This document shows positions 33,645 through 44,594 of a stretch of DNA of 64,000 nt, in pieces. Each line of letters starts with the position of its first letter. Positions within the stretch are counted from its first letter, which is position 1. The notes beneath the pieces are model-generated. The model made no database searches. It had not been told where the DNA came from and was given only the letters and a program-made list of their open reading frames with translations. The position numbers and the translations under genes were made by a program. The stretch is from contig WTPW01001265.1 in NCBI GenBank assembly GCA_009809945.1, forward strand, positions 6,208 to 70,207, read 5' to 3'. Source of the DNA: Gigaspora margarita (taxonomy: Eukaryota > Glomeromycota > Glomeromycetes > Diversisporales > Gigasporaceae).

Positions 33645-34465
33645 GGTGCCAAATTGTTTACAAGAGAACTCTGAATCTAGTTATGAAATGAAAAATCTAA
33701 ATGCCTCCATCAATATTAATTAGTTTGGGCTAAAATTTTTATAGTAGACTCTTGAATATCTAAAAAATATACTTACTTAGTACGTTTTTGAGGTTTCATT
33801 TAAATAAAATCCTTTCAGAAGCAGTCAAATTTGCGAGAAAATTCTGCAAAATATTATGCATCTGAATTTACAAAAACATCAATATCTCTACGAGTTTCTA
33901 ATATTTTTCTATAAAATAAGATTCTACAAGTTGACAATATGTGCTGCAAGTTTGATTAATAAAAGTTTTTAGGTTAGCATAACAGAATATTTTATAAATC
34001 ATCATCAAATTGTGGGTTATTTTGAAAAAGCAAAAAAACATATTACAAAAAAGCTGTGTTGAAATTGTTTACAAGACCTTTTATCATAGATATCTCTATA
34101 AGTTCTTGACCAACTTCGTTAAAAATTTTTTATTTGAATTCTATATATTTGTAGAATTAAAATAAACAAATTTTTATTGAATTTGTTCAAGAACTCATGG
34201 AGATATCTTTGATAAAAGATTTTTTCCATTTTCAAAAACATATATCATATGCCAAAATTGTTTACAAGAGAATCCTGAATCTAGTTGTAAAATGAAAAAT
34301 CTAAATATCTCTATCAATATTGATCCATTTAAGCTAAAATTTTTATAGCAAACTCTTGAATACCTAAGAAATATACTTACTTAGTAGCATTTTTGAGGTT
34401 TTATTTAAAGAAAATCCTTTTACAAGTAGTCAAATTACAGAGAAAATTCTGCAAAAATGTTAAAC
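33645..34465. repeat. ~215 bp direct repeats around a palindrome
   Basis: 33645-33860 and 34250-34465 share AAATTGTTTACAAGAGAA, AATGAAAAATCTAAAT and AATATACTTACTTAGTA in the same order and orientation. Between them 34075-34230 is a palindrome (TTATCATAGATATCTC against GAGATATCTTTGATAAAAG). No gene seen. Confidence 0.65.
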
Positions 34466-34483
34466 ATTTTATAAATATAAAAA

Positions 34484-34556
34484 AAATAGCTTTTAAGGAG
34501 GTAACAGTCAGATCCTAGGCCTACTTTTAAAGGTTATAACTGCACCTAAGAAAGCT
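34484..34556 (-). repeat. Short structured repeat (CTTAGG-GCAGTT), copy 1
   Basis: On the minus strand CTTAGGTGCAGTTATAACC, AGTAGGCCTAGGATCTGACT and TTACCTCC, with AAATAGCTTT-type inverted ends outside. The same sequence, on the plus strand and with few differences, is at 44295-44357. A small RNA gene or MITE relic are both possible. Confidence 0.4.
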
Positions 34557-34839
34557 ATTTATTATAAAGAATAAATACAGTAGATAACATATTTTTGTGG
34601 ACCAAACAATTACTTTTGCTTAAGTACTAAGCTACCTAATGGTAATTATGAGCCTATTGAGTCTCACAACAAACAAAGGCAGAGGTTCTATCACTTATTA
34701 TTAGAGATGAAATTTTTTGCTTGACTAAATCTACTCATCCAAATAGTCTAGCAATTGTTTTATTAATACAAAAGGTAAAAAGAATTAATCTGTTAAAAAA
34801 GATTTTATATCAATTTTATATATATTGTATAATATTCCA

Positions 34840-34980
34840 AGTCACCACTTAGCTAGTAGCTTAGCTAGCAACTTAGCTGTAGCTCCTATTTTTGGATCTA
34901 TCAGCTAAGCTGCTAAGCTATTAAAAATTTAACAGTTTAGCCTAGCTATAAAAATTAATTAGCTTGTGATACTATTTCTA
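34840..34980. repeat. GCTTAGCTAG-rich short element
   Basis: Repeated CTTAGCTAG / CAGCTAAGC motifs with inverted ends AAGTCACCACTTAGCTAG and TAGCTTGTGATA. Probably a decayed MITE. Confidence 0.4.
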
Positions 34981-35821
34981 TACACTGTTTATACAAATAT
35001 AAATTTAGATTATATACAACTCAAAAACATCTTTGATCTAAAATAAGCAACCCCACAATTGACAAATGTCGCTACATAGTAAAGTCTAAATTTTACTAAG
35101 CAAATCGATTAATATTGCTTAAGTAAACTTATTCAGGAGGTCAAAATACACTTATTATAAAATTTTTTAAGTAATAAAAAATTTTTTATTAATTGACTTT
35201 TGATTTTTATATTTGATGAAAAATTAAAAATTTTTAAAAAATATATTAAAAATTAAAAGTTAAATAATAAAAAAATTCTTTAATTTTAATAATAATTGCA
35301 ATTTATGTGTATTTTGGTCATCCAAACAAGTTTACTTAATTGATAATCCACCTGTCAACTGGAGTGTGACGAAATGTAGCATGCTCCATCTAAATTTTTT
35401 TATTATTAAGTTAATGATATATGTCCACTAATTGAAAGTTGTAGATCTCATAAAGACGCATCTAACAGTAGTTAGATCATCCAAATTAGCCCAGTAGATG
35501 GTGAGATATCATCAAAAAATGATTGGCTGACTATATAAAATCATATGATGGAGATTATATATGAAATTACTATAGGCAAAATGTGGCATGCTTCCATCTA
35601 AAGTTTTTTTCTTACTAAGGCCACTCCAATTTAATTCTTTGTTTAACATAAAAAGTTCAAAATTTTTTAGAGGGGGGGGGGGACTTAAACAATAAATGAT
35701 TAGGTCTGGTTTGGGTCCGGCCAGGTTCGGAATAGGTCCGGTTCAGGTCCGGTCCAGGATCAGACCAGACTTAGACTCTAAATTTTATACAGATTAGTCT
35801 GAGTCTGAATATACTTATATT

Positions 35822-37640
35822 TATTTTTGGTGCTAACAAGTTTACTTAGTGCATGAAGTTAGAATTAATTAGTAAAATTTTATGAATCATAAGATTTTAT
35901 AGAATTTTTATTAATAAAATTTTATAAAATCTTATAATACACAAATTTTTATTAATTAATTCTAACTTTATGCACTAAGTAAACATATTCAGCACCTAAA
36001 AATGCATCAAATCGGTAGAGTTATTTTTATTTTACGTAAAATTTGGAGAATAGATGCATAATTTTGGATTTTTGATCAACAAAGTCAAATTTAAGCATCT
36101 TTTCTCCAAATTTCAAGTAAAATAAAAAAAATTCTGCCGTTTTAATGTATTTTTAGGTTCTAAATAAGTTTATTTAGTGCATGTAGTTAGAATTTATTAG
36201 TAAAATTTTGTGAATCATAAAATTTTATAGAATTTTATTAATAAAATTCTATAAAATCTTATAATACATAAATTTTTATTAATTAATTCTAACTTTATGC
36301 ACTAAGTAAACATGTACAGCACCTAAAAATACATCAAATCGGCAGGGTTGTTTTTATTTTACGTGAAATTTGGAGAAAAGATGCTTAAATTTGACTTTTT
36401 TGATCAAAAATCCAAAATATGCATCTATTCTCCAAATTTTAAGTTAAATAAAAATAACCCTNNNNNNNNNNNNNNNNNNNNNNNNNNNNNNNNNNNNNNN
36501 NNNNNNNNNNNNNNNNNNNNNNNNNNNNNNNNNNNNNNNNNNNNNNNNNNNNNNNNNNNNNNNNNNNNNNNNNNNNNNNNNNNNNNNNNNNNNNNNNNNN
36601 NNNNNNNNNNNNNNNNNNNNNNNNNNNNNNNNNNNNNNNNNNNNNNNNNNNNNNNNNNNNNNNNNNNNNNNNNNNNNNNNNNNNNNNNNNNNNNNNNNNN
36701 NNNNNNNNNNNNNNNNNNNNNNNNNNNNNNNNNNNNNNNNNNNNNNNNNNNNNNNNNNNNNNNNNNNNNNNNNNNNNNNNNNNNNNNNNNNNNNNNNNNN
36801 NNNNNNNNNNNNNNNNNNNNNNNNNNNNNNNNNNNNNNNNNNNNNNNNNNNNNNNNNNNNNNNNNNNNGTGCATAAAGTTAGAATTAATAAATAAAAATT
36901 TATGTATTATAAGATTTTATAAAATTTTATTAATAAAATTCTATAAAATCTTATGATTCACAAACTTTTACTGATTAATTCTAACTTAATGCACTAAGTA
37001 AACTTGCACAGCACCTAAAAATACATCAAATCGGTAGGGTTATTTTTATTTTACTTGAAATTTGGAGAATAGATGCATAATTTTGGAATTTTGATCAAAA
37101 AAGTCAAATTTAAGCATATTTTCTCCAAATATCAAGTAAAATAAAAACAATTCTGCCGATTTGATGTATTTTTAGACTCTGAACAAGTTTACCTAGTGCA
37201 ATAAGTAGAATTAATTAGTAAAATATTGTGAATCATAAGATTTTATAGAATTTTATTAATAAAATTCTATAAAATCTTATTATTCATAAAATTTTACTAA
37301 TTAATTCTAACTTATTACACTAGGTAAACTTTGTTCAGAGTCTAAAAATACATTAAATCGGCAGAATAGTTTTTATTTTACTTGAATTTGGAGAAAATAT
37401 GCTTAAATTTGACATTTTTGATCAAAAATCCAAAATTATGCATCTATTCTCCAAATTTCAAGTAAAATAAAAATAACTGATGTATTTTTAGGTGCTAAAC
37501 ATGTTTACTTAGTGCATAAAGTTAGAATTAATTAATAAAAATTTGCGTATAATAAGATTTTATAAAATTTTATTAATAAAATTCTATAAAATCCTATGCT
37601 CCATAAAATTTTACTAATTAATTCTAACTAACTTATATAA
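35822..37640. repeat. ~322 bp all-palindrome satellite, main array
   Basis: Unit starts (GTGCAT-AAGTTAGAATTA) at 35853, 36175, 36869, 37193 and 37514: spacing 322, 694 across the gap, 324 and 321. Each unit has two palindromes, one around TTTTATTAATAAAATT, flanked by TTAGTGCATAAAGTTAGAAT and its complement, and one of TTTGGAGAATAGATGCATAA with its complement, joined by CCTAAAAATACATCAAATCG. So every stretch of the array can fold on itself. Confidence 0.85.
36462..36868. other. Assembly gap (407 N)
   Basis: A run of N within the palindromic satellite. The unit spacing predicts that about one unit is missing here. The two long frames reported across it are artefacts of N. Confidence 0.95.
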
Positions 37641-38649
37641 TGTTCCTAGGTTTAGCATGACTGTATCATGCAGCTACTCTAATTTTGGTGATCTTTTTAT
37701 ATGGGTTCATTTTAGTAATATGAAAAGTGAAATTTGAATCTAAATGTTATATATATATATATGTTGTTTAACTCCCCCCCATAATTTGCTCAATTTAGAG
37801 GGGGGGTTATGTTAAACATAGAATTAAATTGGAGCAGCCTAAATTAACGATACATGTCCACTAATTAAAAGTTGTTAAGCTCGTTGAGACACATCTAACA
37901 GTGGTTAGATTATCCAAATTGGTCTAGTGGATAGCAAGATATCATCAAAAAATGATTGGTCGACTATATAAAATCTCTATATAAACAAACATTGTTTACA
38001 TAGAGATTTTATATAGTCAGCTAATCATTTTTTGATAATATCTCTCTATCTACTGGGCTGATTTGGATGATATAACCACTGTTAGATGTGTCTTAACGAG
38101 CTCTACAACTTTCAATTAGTACACATGTTTCATTAATTTAGTAAGAAAAAAACTTTAGATCGAAGCATGCCACATTTTGCCTATAGTGATTTTCATATGT
38201 AATCTTCGTCATGGGATTTTATATAGTCAGCCAATCATTTTTTGACGATATCTCACTATTCACTGGGCTAATTTGGATGATCTAACTATGTTAGATGCAT
38301 CTCGACAAGCTCTACAACTTTCAATTAGTGGACATATATCGTTAACTTAATAAGAAAAAAAATTTAGATGGAAGTATGCCATATTTAAGCACTCTCCAGT
38401 TGATAGGCAGATTATCAATTAATCGATAATTATCGATTCATATAGTAGAATTTAGACTTTACTATATAGCAACTTCTGCAATTAACTAAAAATCAATTTT
38501 ACATTAATATTATTGGCTATTTATACTATATATATATAGGACGTGATAAATGGGGACCCCTCTAAAAAATTACTTGATTTACTGCACTTTATGTATATAC
38601 TGTACTTACTTTTAATTTTTTTTTTCTTTTATAAATTAAATTATTTATA

Positions 38650-38825
38650 CAGTATAACCCCACAATAGTCATATTCGCATTAGTCACAATCTCGCTATAG
38701 TCACCTCACTTCTTCTATTTAACTAATATACACTATATATAAATTATTGCTTGCATTAGTCACAATCTCACAATAGGCACATAGAATGTCTGATTTTGGT
38801 ATATGACTATTGTGGGGTTATACTG
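38650..38825. mobile_element. pogo-like MITE, TA target duplication
   Basis: Ends CAGTATAACCCCACAATAGT and ACTATTGTGGGGTTATACTG are perfect inverted copies, flanked by TA on both sides. Inside, GCATTAGTCACAATCTCGC is repeated. At 176 bp it is non-autonomous. Confidence 0.85.
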
Positions 38826-39047
38826 TATTATTAAATTTTTTGTTTAAACTAAAATTAAATTTTTTTAATATTTTTTTAATTTAATATTTTTTAACTTGCC
38901 ATTTTATTATTTTTTTAACTTAATGTTTTTCTTAAATGATTTTTTAACTTAATGTTTTTATTTTTTTTATTTATTATTGTTTTTTTTTTTTAAATTATTA
39001 TTTTTTTTAATTATTGCTTTTATTTATTTATTTTTTTGAAAATTACT

Positions 39048-39400
39048 ACAAATTACCACTAGGAATCATTACTGGTGATCTACAATGCATAAAACAAAAT
39101 AAACAAAACAAACAGTTTGTATTAAATAAAAATTAAATCCTTTTAATATTAGGGTAAGGGTAAAGGGTAGAGATTAGGATAAGGCTTTGTATATAGTAAA
39201 ATTTAGCAAGAAATTTTTGTTTGTATAAAAAAAAGTAGTTTTATAGACAAAATTTTAGGCTAGAAGCAATTTTAGTAATTTTTTAAAAAATTCTTTGTTT
39301 TTGTTATACAAAAATTGATCTAAATGTTACACCTGATCCTAAATTTTAATTAGTAAATTGATCACTGTGATGATCACCAGTGTTGATAAATAGCAAATTT
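39048..39400. mobile_element. TTAGGG-type dispersed repeat, copy 1
   Basis: Partly matching inverted ends around ACTGGTGATC motifs (39060-39090 and 39365-39395). The middle starts with TTAGGGTAAGGGTAAAGGGT and goes on with ATATAGTAAAATTTAGCAAG, shared almost base by base with 50505-50720. Part of a family also at 50801 and 61247. Confidence 0.55.
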
Positions 39401-40230
39401 CTATTTTTTTTAAAATATTGCTTTTTAATTTTTATTTCTTAATTATCATTTTTAAATAATTTATTTTTAATTATTGCTACGTTTTTTTTATTAAATTATT
39501 TTTTTAGAAAAATTTTAGATGCTGATCTATTGCCATAATGATCCTATATGATTAGCTAATCATTTTTAAGATCAGCAATCATAATTATCCTTTTGATAAT
39601 CATTGTTTTTTTTGCTTTTTTTTTTTTTGTAATTGTTTTTTTTATTTTTGATTAAATAGCTTTTTTTCTTTCTCTTTAAGGGGTTCATCATTGGAGCCAT
39701 CACTAGAACCATTACTAAACTGTTATTGGAGTCGAGTTATCATTGGAACCATTGTTAAAGCCTTGAATTAGAACTCTAGAACTGTTGCAAATTGTGTTAG
39801 TTTTGGCAATTAAAACCAGAATTTTGTAAGATAAATAGTTTTCTTTCTTTTTTTTCTTTCTTTGAACTAATAATAATTATTTTTTGTAGATTTGTCTCCT
39901 GGAAAGCCCAATAGGTGAATTTTAAACCAGATCCTAGAGATATTTTTTTCACTGTTTGCTTTTTTTTTGTTTGCTTTGTTTTTTTTGTTTGGTTTTTTTT
40001 TTTTGTTATATTTTTTTTTGTTTGGTTTTTTTTTTGTTTAAAAATTGTGATGGTCCTGGGCTTTCATTATTTGATACCATTGTTTATGGTATTTAAAGAT
40101 TCTGGGTTTCATTATTTGGTACTATAGTTCTTTTGAGATATGTTATTGTTTTTTTAGTTTTGTTTTTTTTTGTTTATTTTTTTCTTTGAACAAACTCTTT
40201 CTTTTTTTTTTAGGTTGCGTCATTAGAAAA
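39400..40230. repeat. T-rich low-complexity region
   Basis: Long T runs broken by G and C, with a GGAGCC/GGAACC-ATCATT repeat at 39690-39750 like that at 23335. The Phe-rich frame at 39915-40127 is a product of the T runs and is not called. Confidence 0.7.
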
Positions 40231-41066
40231 CTGATAAAGATAGGTTTTCGTTATTAGTACTATTGTTTAAAAAGTATGAAAATTTAGGGCTTTCATATTT
40301 GATACTATAATTTTTGGGTTTTTATTGGTTTAGTGCCATTGTTTTGAAGTAAGAAAATTCTTGGCTTTCAATGTTGTTTTTAGAAATTCTGAGATTTGAA
40401 GATTCTGAGCTTTGGTTAGTTGGTACATGGTTTGTAAAGATTTTGGACTATAGGTTTATAGTTCCAGTTTTGTTAGTAATTTTAGATTTTTGTCAGTTTG
40501 TGTACTATCATTCTTAAAGATTTTGAATATTGGTTGTAATAATCTTGAATCAGAAGGAGGATTAGCTGATATACTTTTCAAAACTCTATATTAATTTCAT
40601 TTTCTTGAAATTGTAGCAATATCATAATTTTTATATATAGTTATATTTTTTGTAATAAATTTTTTTTATAACTTATATATATATAGTTAGGTGTTCATTG
40701 TGATATTAGTTTTTTTTTATAGTTATATTGTTCATTGCAATATTAGTTTTTTTTATATATAGTTTTTTTTTATGATGTAATTGATTTGAGTTATAATAAA
40801 TTAAAATTGTGTTATCAATATTACTGTATTAATTTAATCTGATCTGAATTGGGATTTATCACTCTTAATTTTATTAAATGATATAATTAGCCAATAAAAA
40901 TTGATTATATGAATCATGTGCTCAATATTGGCTAATCGTGGGCAATAGATCATTATGAACTAATGCTCTAATAATAATTAGAAATTTATAGAACATATAC
41001 CCGATATGTATAAGATATTTGTTTACTATATATATCAGGTACATAATATATTACAGAATATATATA
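40230..41066. repeat. Degenerate tandem motif and AT-rich DNA
   Basis: From about 40050 to 40520 a loose ~50-60 bp motif recurs (GATTCTGGGCTTTCATTATT, then TTGGTACTAT-GTT), badly diverged. Beyond it only AT-rich DNA with ATATAT tracts. Confidence 0.4.
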
Positions 41067-41282
41067 CTGTATTCCTCTGAAAATAAGCACCCTCTCAGAG
41101 CAATTTTTAAAGCCAAAATTTTTGTGATCCAGTGACCAGTCTGTATAATTTTGGTACTATTCGAATTAGCTTATCAAAATGTTTCAGATAGTGCCAAAAT
41201 TATGCAAATCTGGTCACTGGATCATGAGAATTTTGGCTTTAAAAATTGCTACGAGGGGGTGCTTATTTTCAGAGAAATACAG
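41067..41282. mobile_element. pogo-like MITE with CTGTATTCCTCTGAAAATAA ends
   Basis: Left CTGTATTCCTCTGAAAATAA and right TTATTTTCAGAGAAATACAG are inverted, flanked by TA on both sides. Second-level pairs AGCAATTTTTAAAGCCAAAA and TGATCCAGTGACCAG extend to the centre, making a full hairpin. Confidence 0.8.
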
Positions 41283-42130
41283 TATATAATATATACCTGA
41301 TATCTATAGAATATATATACTATGTGTATACTATATGTGCCTGACATGTGTCTGATATTCTATATGAACTCTATATATATCAGATACATATATAAATATA
41401 TCTTATACATATCGAGCACATGTTGTATATATATATTATATATATCAGGTACCTGATATTATACTGATATGTACAATTTGACCTATGGTAAGAATAGTTA
41501 TGTATGCTCTACAAGGTTTAAGGTTGATGATCTTAATCTGAATTTGGGCTAGATGGCTAATTCAGAATTAGATACAAAGTAGAATTGTATGAGTTTATAC
41601 TAACTAGTATATAAATCAGATTTTTAAATAAGATTGAGATTATTGTTTATTGGTAAGAACTACGAAATTGTGATCTATTTAGTTTTGTTTGAGCAAAATA
41701 AATTATACCCTTTTTATTTACTTGAGCATTGTATTATATATTTTTAAACTATAATAGTTCAAGACTACTATTTTAAGCTTTGAACTATTTTGGTAGTCCT
41801 AGACCAGAATCTATAGTTCCAAACCATTTTTTGTAGCCCAGAACTTAGATCTGGGGTCTAAAACTATTACCAATCTTAGTTATATACTAAAAAAGAAAAT
41901 GCATTGTTCAGGGCAAAATACTCTAACTATGTACAGGGAGAAGAAAAATAATAATTAAAAGTTTATAATACCAGATATCTATAGATAAAAAGGTAAGCAG
42001 ATAATAGATTGGAACTCTACTTATGATAATTTTATGGTATTAATTTTCATAAGGCATGCATGTTTTAAAATATTAATAAAATGAAAAAATTGTACATATT
42101 TAATTAAAATATGCATATGATTACTATAGC
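41283..42130. other. Gene-free AT-rich stretch
   Basis: Begins with a TATATACCTGATAT-type microsatellite (to about 41470). No gene seen. Confidence 0.4.
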
Positions 42131-42440
42131 TAAGGCCATGCAAAAATGATTTATTATTTTGCATTATATAGAATCTAAAAACATGAAATAGTAGTTATTT
42201 TTTTTAATTTATTATAATTTAACAAAATAATAATTATATCTAAGATTATACAAGATTAAAATTTATTGTTTTGTACAACAATAAATCAAAAAATAGGGTT
42301 AACAATCACATTTTTTCTGTTAGCCCTATTATATACAAGAATTAAGATCTCCAACAGGTAAAAATAGTAGAACAATTGGAATTTAAAAAAATATATTTTT
42401 TTGAAAATTAAAAAAAAGAATTAGCAATTAGAAAAAATGT
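42131..42440. mobile_element. Decayed copy of the AGGCCATACAAAG MITE
   Basis: AAGGCCATGCAAAAATGATT at the left matches the ends of 22881-23242, and the inner stretch GGAATTTAAAAAAA...AATTAGCAATT follows the same order. The right end is lost at the edge of the next element. Confidence 0.45.
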
Positions 42441-42889
42441 GTTTGTTACTGGCGGTGACTGTTACTGGATAGGGATGTTAATGGAGTGCTCAGAGTGGTG
42501 TGGAGCATACTCTACTAGAGTAATGCCCAAAACCACACCACACTAGAGTACACCACCTCTGAGCAAACTCTATAATTAAACACCGAAGTATTAATCTATT
42601 ACAAGCCAAATATATAAGTTGGAGCATACTCTGAAGTATAACCCAAAGTATAATCCAGTGTATAATCTGGAGTAAATCTAAATTTTAAATATACAAATCC
42701 AATTAAACTGCATAGTTTGTAATTAAAAAAATTAGTGTTTAATTTTGTTCACTTTTTTGCAGTTTTAATTGATTATAAAAATATCACATTAGCGATAAAA
42801 GATAGATATACGTACTGGAAAGTATTACAGAAAAAATTTATAATACATAATTTTGATTTACTTAGTCAACTGCAACATATCACTATAGC

Positions 42890-43240
42890 TACTATGTTCT
42901 GTAATGAAATTTTTTATGGTAAGCCATGATAGAAATCACGATAATTCCAACTCAATCTAACCACATTATCATCATCACAATAATCTTGTAAGTTCTATAA
43001 CTGAATTTTTTACAGTAGAAATTTGATCACTCCAATATATATTAGCTCAATTTACAAAAATTGATAAGTTATACAAATTTTTTACAGTAAATCTCAGGAA
43101 TTTTTTACAGTAAACTATAATAGAAATTAAGATAATTCCAGTATCAACCAACTCAAATTTGACCACACATTATGTGTTACCACAATTGTTTGTAAGTTCT
43201 ATACACAAATTTTATATAGCAAATCGCAATATGGTATCAT
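42890..43240 (+). repeat. Intron-shaped units, family 3, small block
   Basis: Three decayed units with GTAAGTTCTATAACTGAATT, TTTTTTACAGTA, GAAATCACGATAATTCCAAC and CTCAATCTAACCACATTATC, the same order as in the large array at 54790-61020. They directly precede the coding remnant at 43242. Confidence 0.6.
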
Positions 43241-43241
43241 C

Positions 43242-43489
43242 ATGGGCCGATTTAGTACCAGCAGTAAAGAATTTCACATGTTAAAAGAAGCTGGTATACC
43301 TACTAAAAACTATTATTTGTAATAAATCAGATCATCTCAGAAGCTGAAGCCAAAGCAGTTTATAATTATCTTCAAAAATCCAGCTATCAGGTAGTATTAC
43401 CTCCATTATATGAAAAAGCCTCTTATAGAACAGAACAAAATAAAGGTAGAACTATTATAATATTCAGTAAGTTGGATTTATCACAGTAA
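43242..43489 (+). pseudogene. Unrecognised coding remnant after family 3 units
   Basis: Two short frames with protein-like composition: 43242-43322 (MGRFSTSSKEFHMLKEAGIP, 26 codons) and 43307-43489, which reads IISEAEAKAVYNYLQ, SSYQVVLPPLYEKASYRTEQ and GRTIIIFSKLD. The higher GC and non-repetitive nature set it apart from its surroundings. Its position straight after intron-shaped units mirrors the kinase at 17304. Family unknown; it could be an exon or a decayed fragment. Confidence 0.35.
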
Positions 43490-43574
43490 ATTAGTATTAA
43501 TAACTAGAATACAGATGACCCTTGGGTCATCTGCTTCATATGATCATTGGGAATCTCTGCTGTAATTTTTAAGC

Positions 43575-43715
43575 GTAATATGTTGTTCATGCCTACCTTT
43601 ATTATAATTTTCATGTGATTATTTGTGACCAGGAATATTCCATAGAAGATTCCCAGTCATGGTATGATCTCGTGGGAAATTATAATGAAGGTAGGCATGA
43701 ACAACAAATAGTAAG
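43575..43715. repeat. Inverted repeat
   Basis: GTTGTTCATGCCTACCTTTA (43580s) pairs with TAGGCATGAACAAC (to 43709), and an inner GGGAATCT / AGATTCCC pair continues the stem. Confidence 0.65.
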
Positions 43716-44594
43716 GCAGGGTATTACTATAGAAATTACATCTATATTACTATTCGCAACTATAGCTAATAAGTTCTATAATAGATAGAAATTATGAAAG
43801 CTCTAGTACAACTACCATGTATATAAACCCCGTATAACCAAAATGTTACAATCTAATTTAATATAGATTGTTAGATTTGCTGAATTTGGTAAACTTATCA
43901 CCCTTCACAATGTACATACAGTATGTATAGTACTGTATGCAGCATATCACTAATTATAAACAAATCGTGATAAGAAGATAGTAATGGGACTATACCGCAA
44001 AGGGTAAAGGACACCGCAGTCTCTTGTATTATCAGGTTTGAAAACAATTTCCTTCAAGGCCAAATTAGGTAAAATGTGTGGCCGTGTTAGTATTTCACCA
44101 ATTATCATGCCGAGTTATTTATATTATACAATACTGTTTCGTGTCAAATTGTTTTATGCTAAGCTAATAAAAATAGGCCATGATTTATTATAAAAAGGTT
44201 CCGAATTTGCTTGTTTTTAAGAGAATTTTCTATGGTCCTTTGAAAGTATGTTAATCATCTATCATTACTTTTAGTCTTATACAGTAGTATAGTATTCTTA
44301 GGGGCAGTTTTTACCTTTCAAGGCAGGCCTAGAATCTGACTGTTTCCTCCCTAAGCAAAGTTATAAAATGAAAATATATTCTTTATCTCAGGTGTGATCG
44401 TTATCCTTGATGTATCCACCAAGAAAATTTTATTAACCAACCAACTATGAACTTTATCTTGGGTGTGATCATTATTCTTGATATGGGGCATGGTGAGAAG
44501 AAAGGTGATGCAGACTTTATGGATTTTTTAACACCCCAAACCATACCACAAAAAGTGATTCGAATGTATCCACCAAGAAAATTTTATTACTATG
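43716..44594. other. Gene-free stretch before the rRNA fragment
   Basis: No gene seen. At 44295-44357 lies copy 2 of the short structured repeat (CTTAGGGGCAGT, AGGCCTAGAATCTGACT, CCCTAAG; its ends pair). At 44375-44590 two near-identical pieces stand in tandem (GTATCCACCAAGAAAATTTT at 44413 and 44567; GGTGTGATC-TTAT-CTTGAT twice). The 78-codon frame at 44447-44683 runs out of this into rRNA and is not a gene. Confidence 0.5.

Larger units (their letters stand above)
35339..38419. mobile_element. Tc1/mariner-type foldback carrying a satellite
   Basis: Ends ATTGATAATCCACCTGTCAA and, inverted, TTGATAGGCAGATTATCAAT, flanked by TA on both sides. The inverted arms run about 280 bp each (35339-35622 against 38142-38419), and a third inverted pair (37855-38110) of the same sequence family lies within. 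The middle 35822-37640 is the ~323 bp satellite. A 407-base run of N sits inside. No transposase frame is present. Confidence 0.65.
35068..38473. mobile_element. Foldback MITE split by a 3.1 kb insertion
   Basis: The left part 35068-35338 and right part 38420-38473 together make one copy of the foldback seen whole at about 5820-6150 (ends GCTACATAGTAAAGTC and GACTTTACTATATAGC). The inserted element occupies 35339-38419; the join leaves TA on both sides. Confidence 0.65.

Noticed and set aside
36348-36956. 202-codon frame across the gap, and its 149-codon minus-strand partner
   Set aside because: Almost all codons are N; the rest is satellite DNA.
39915-40127. Phe-rich 70-codon frame
   Set aside because: Produced by T-rich low-complexity DNA; no initiator context or family feature.
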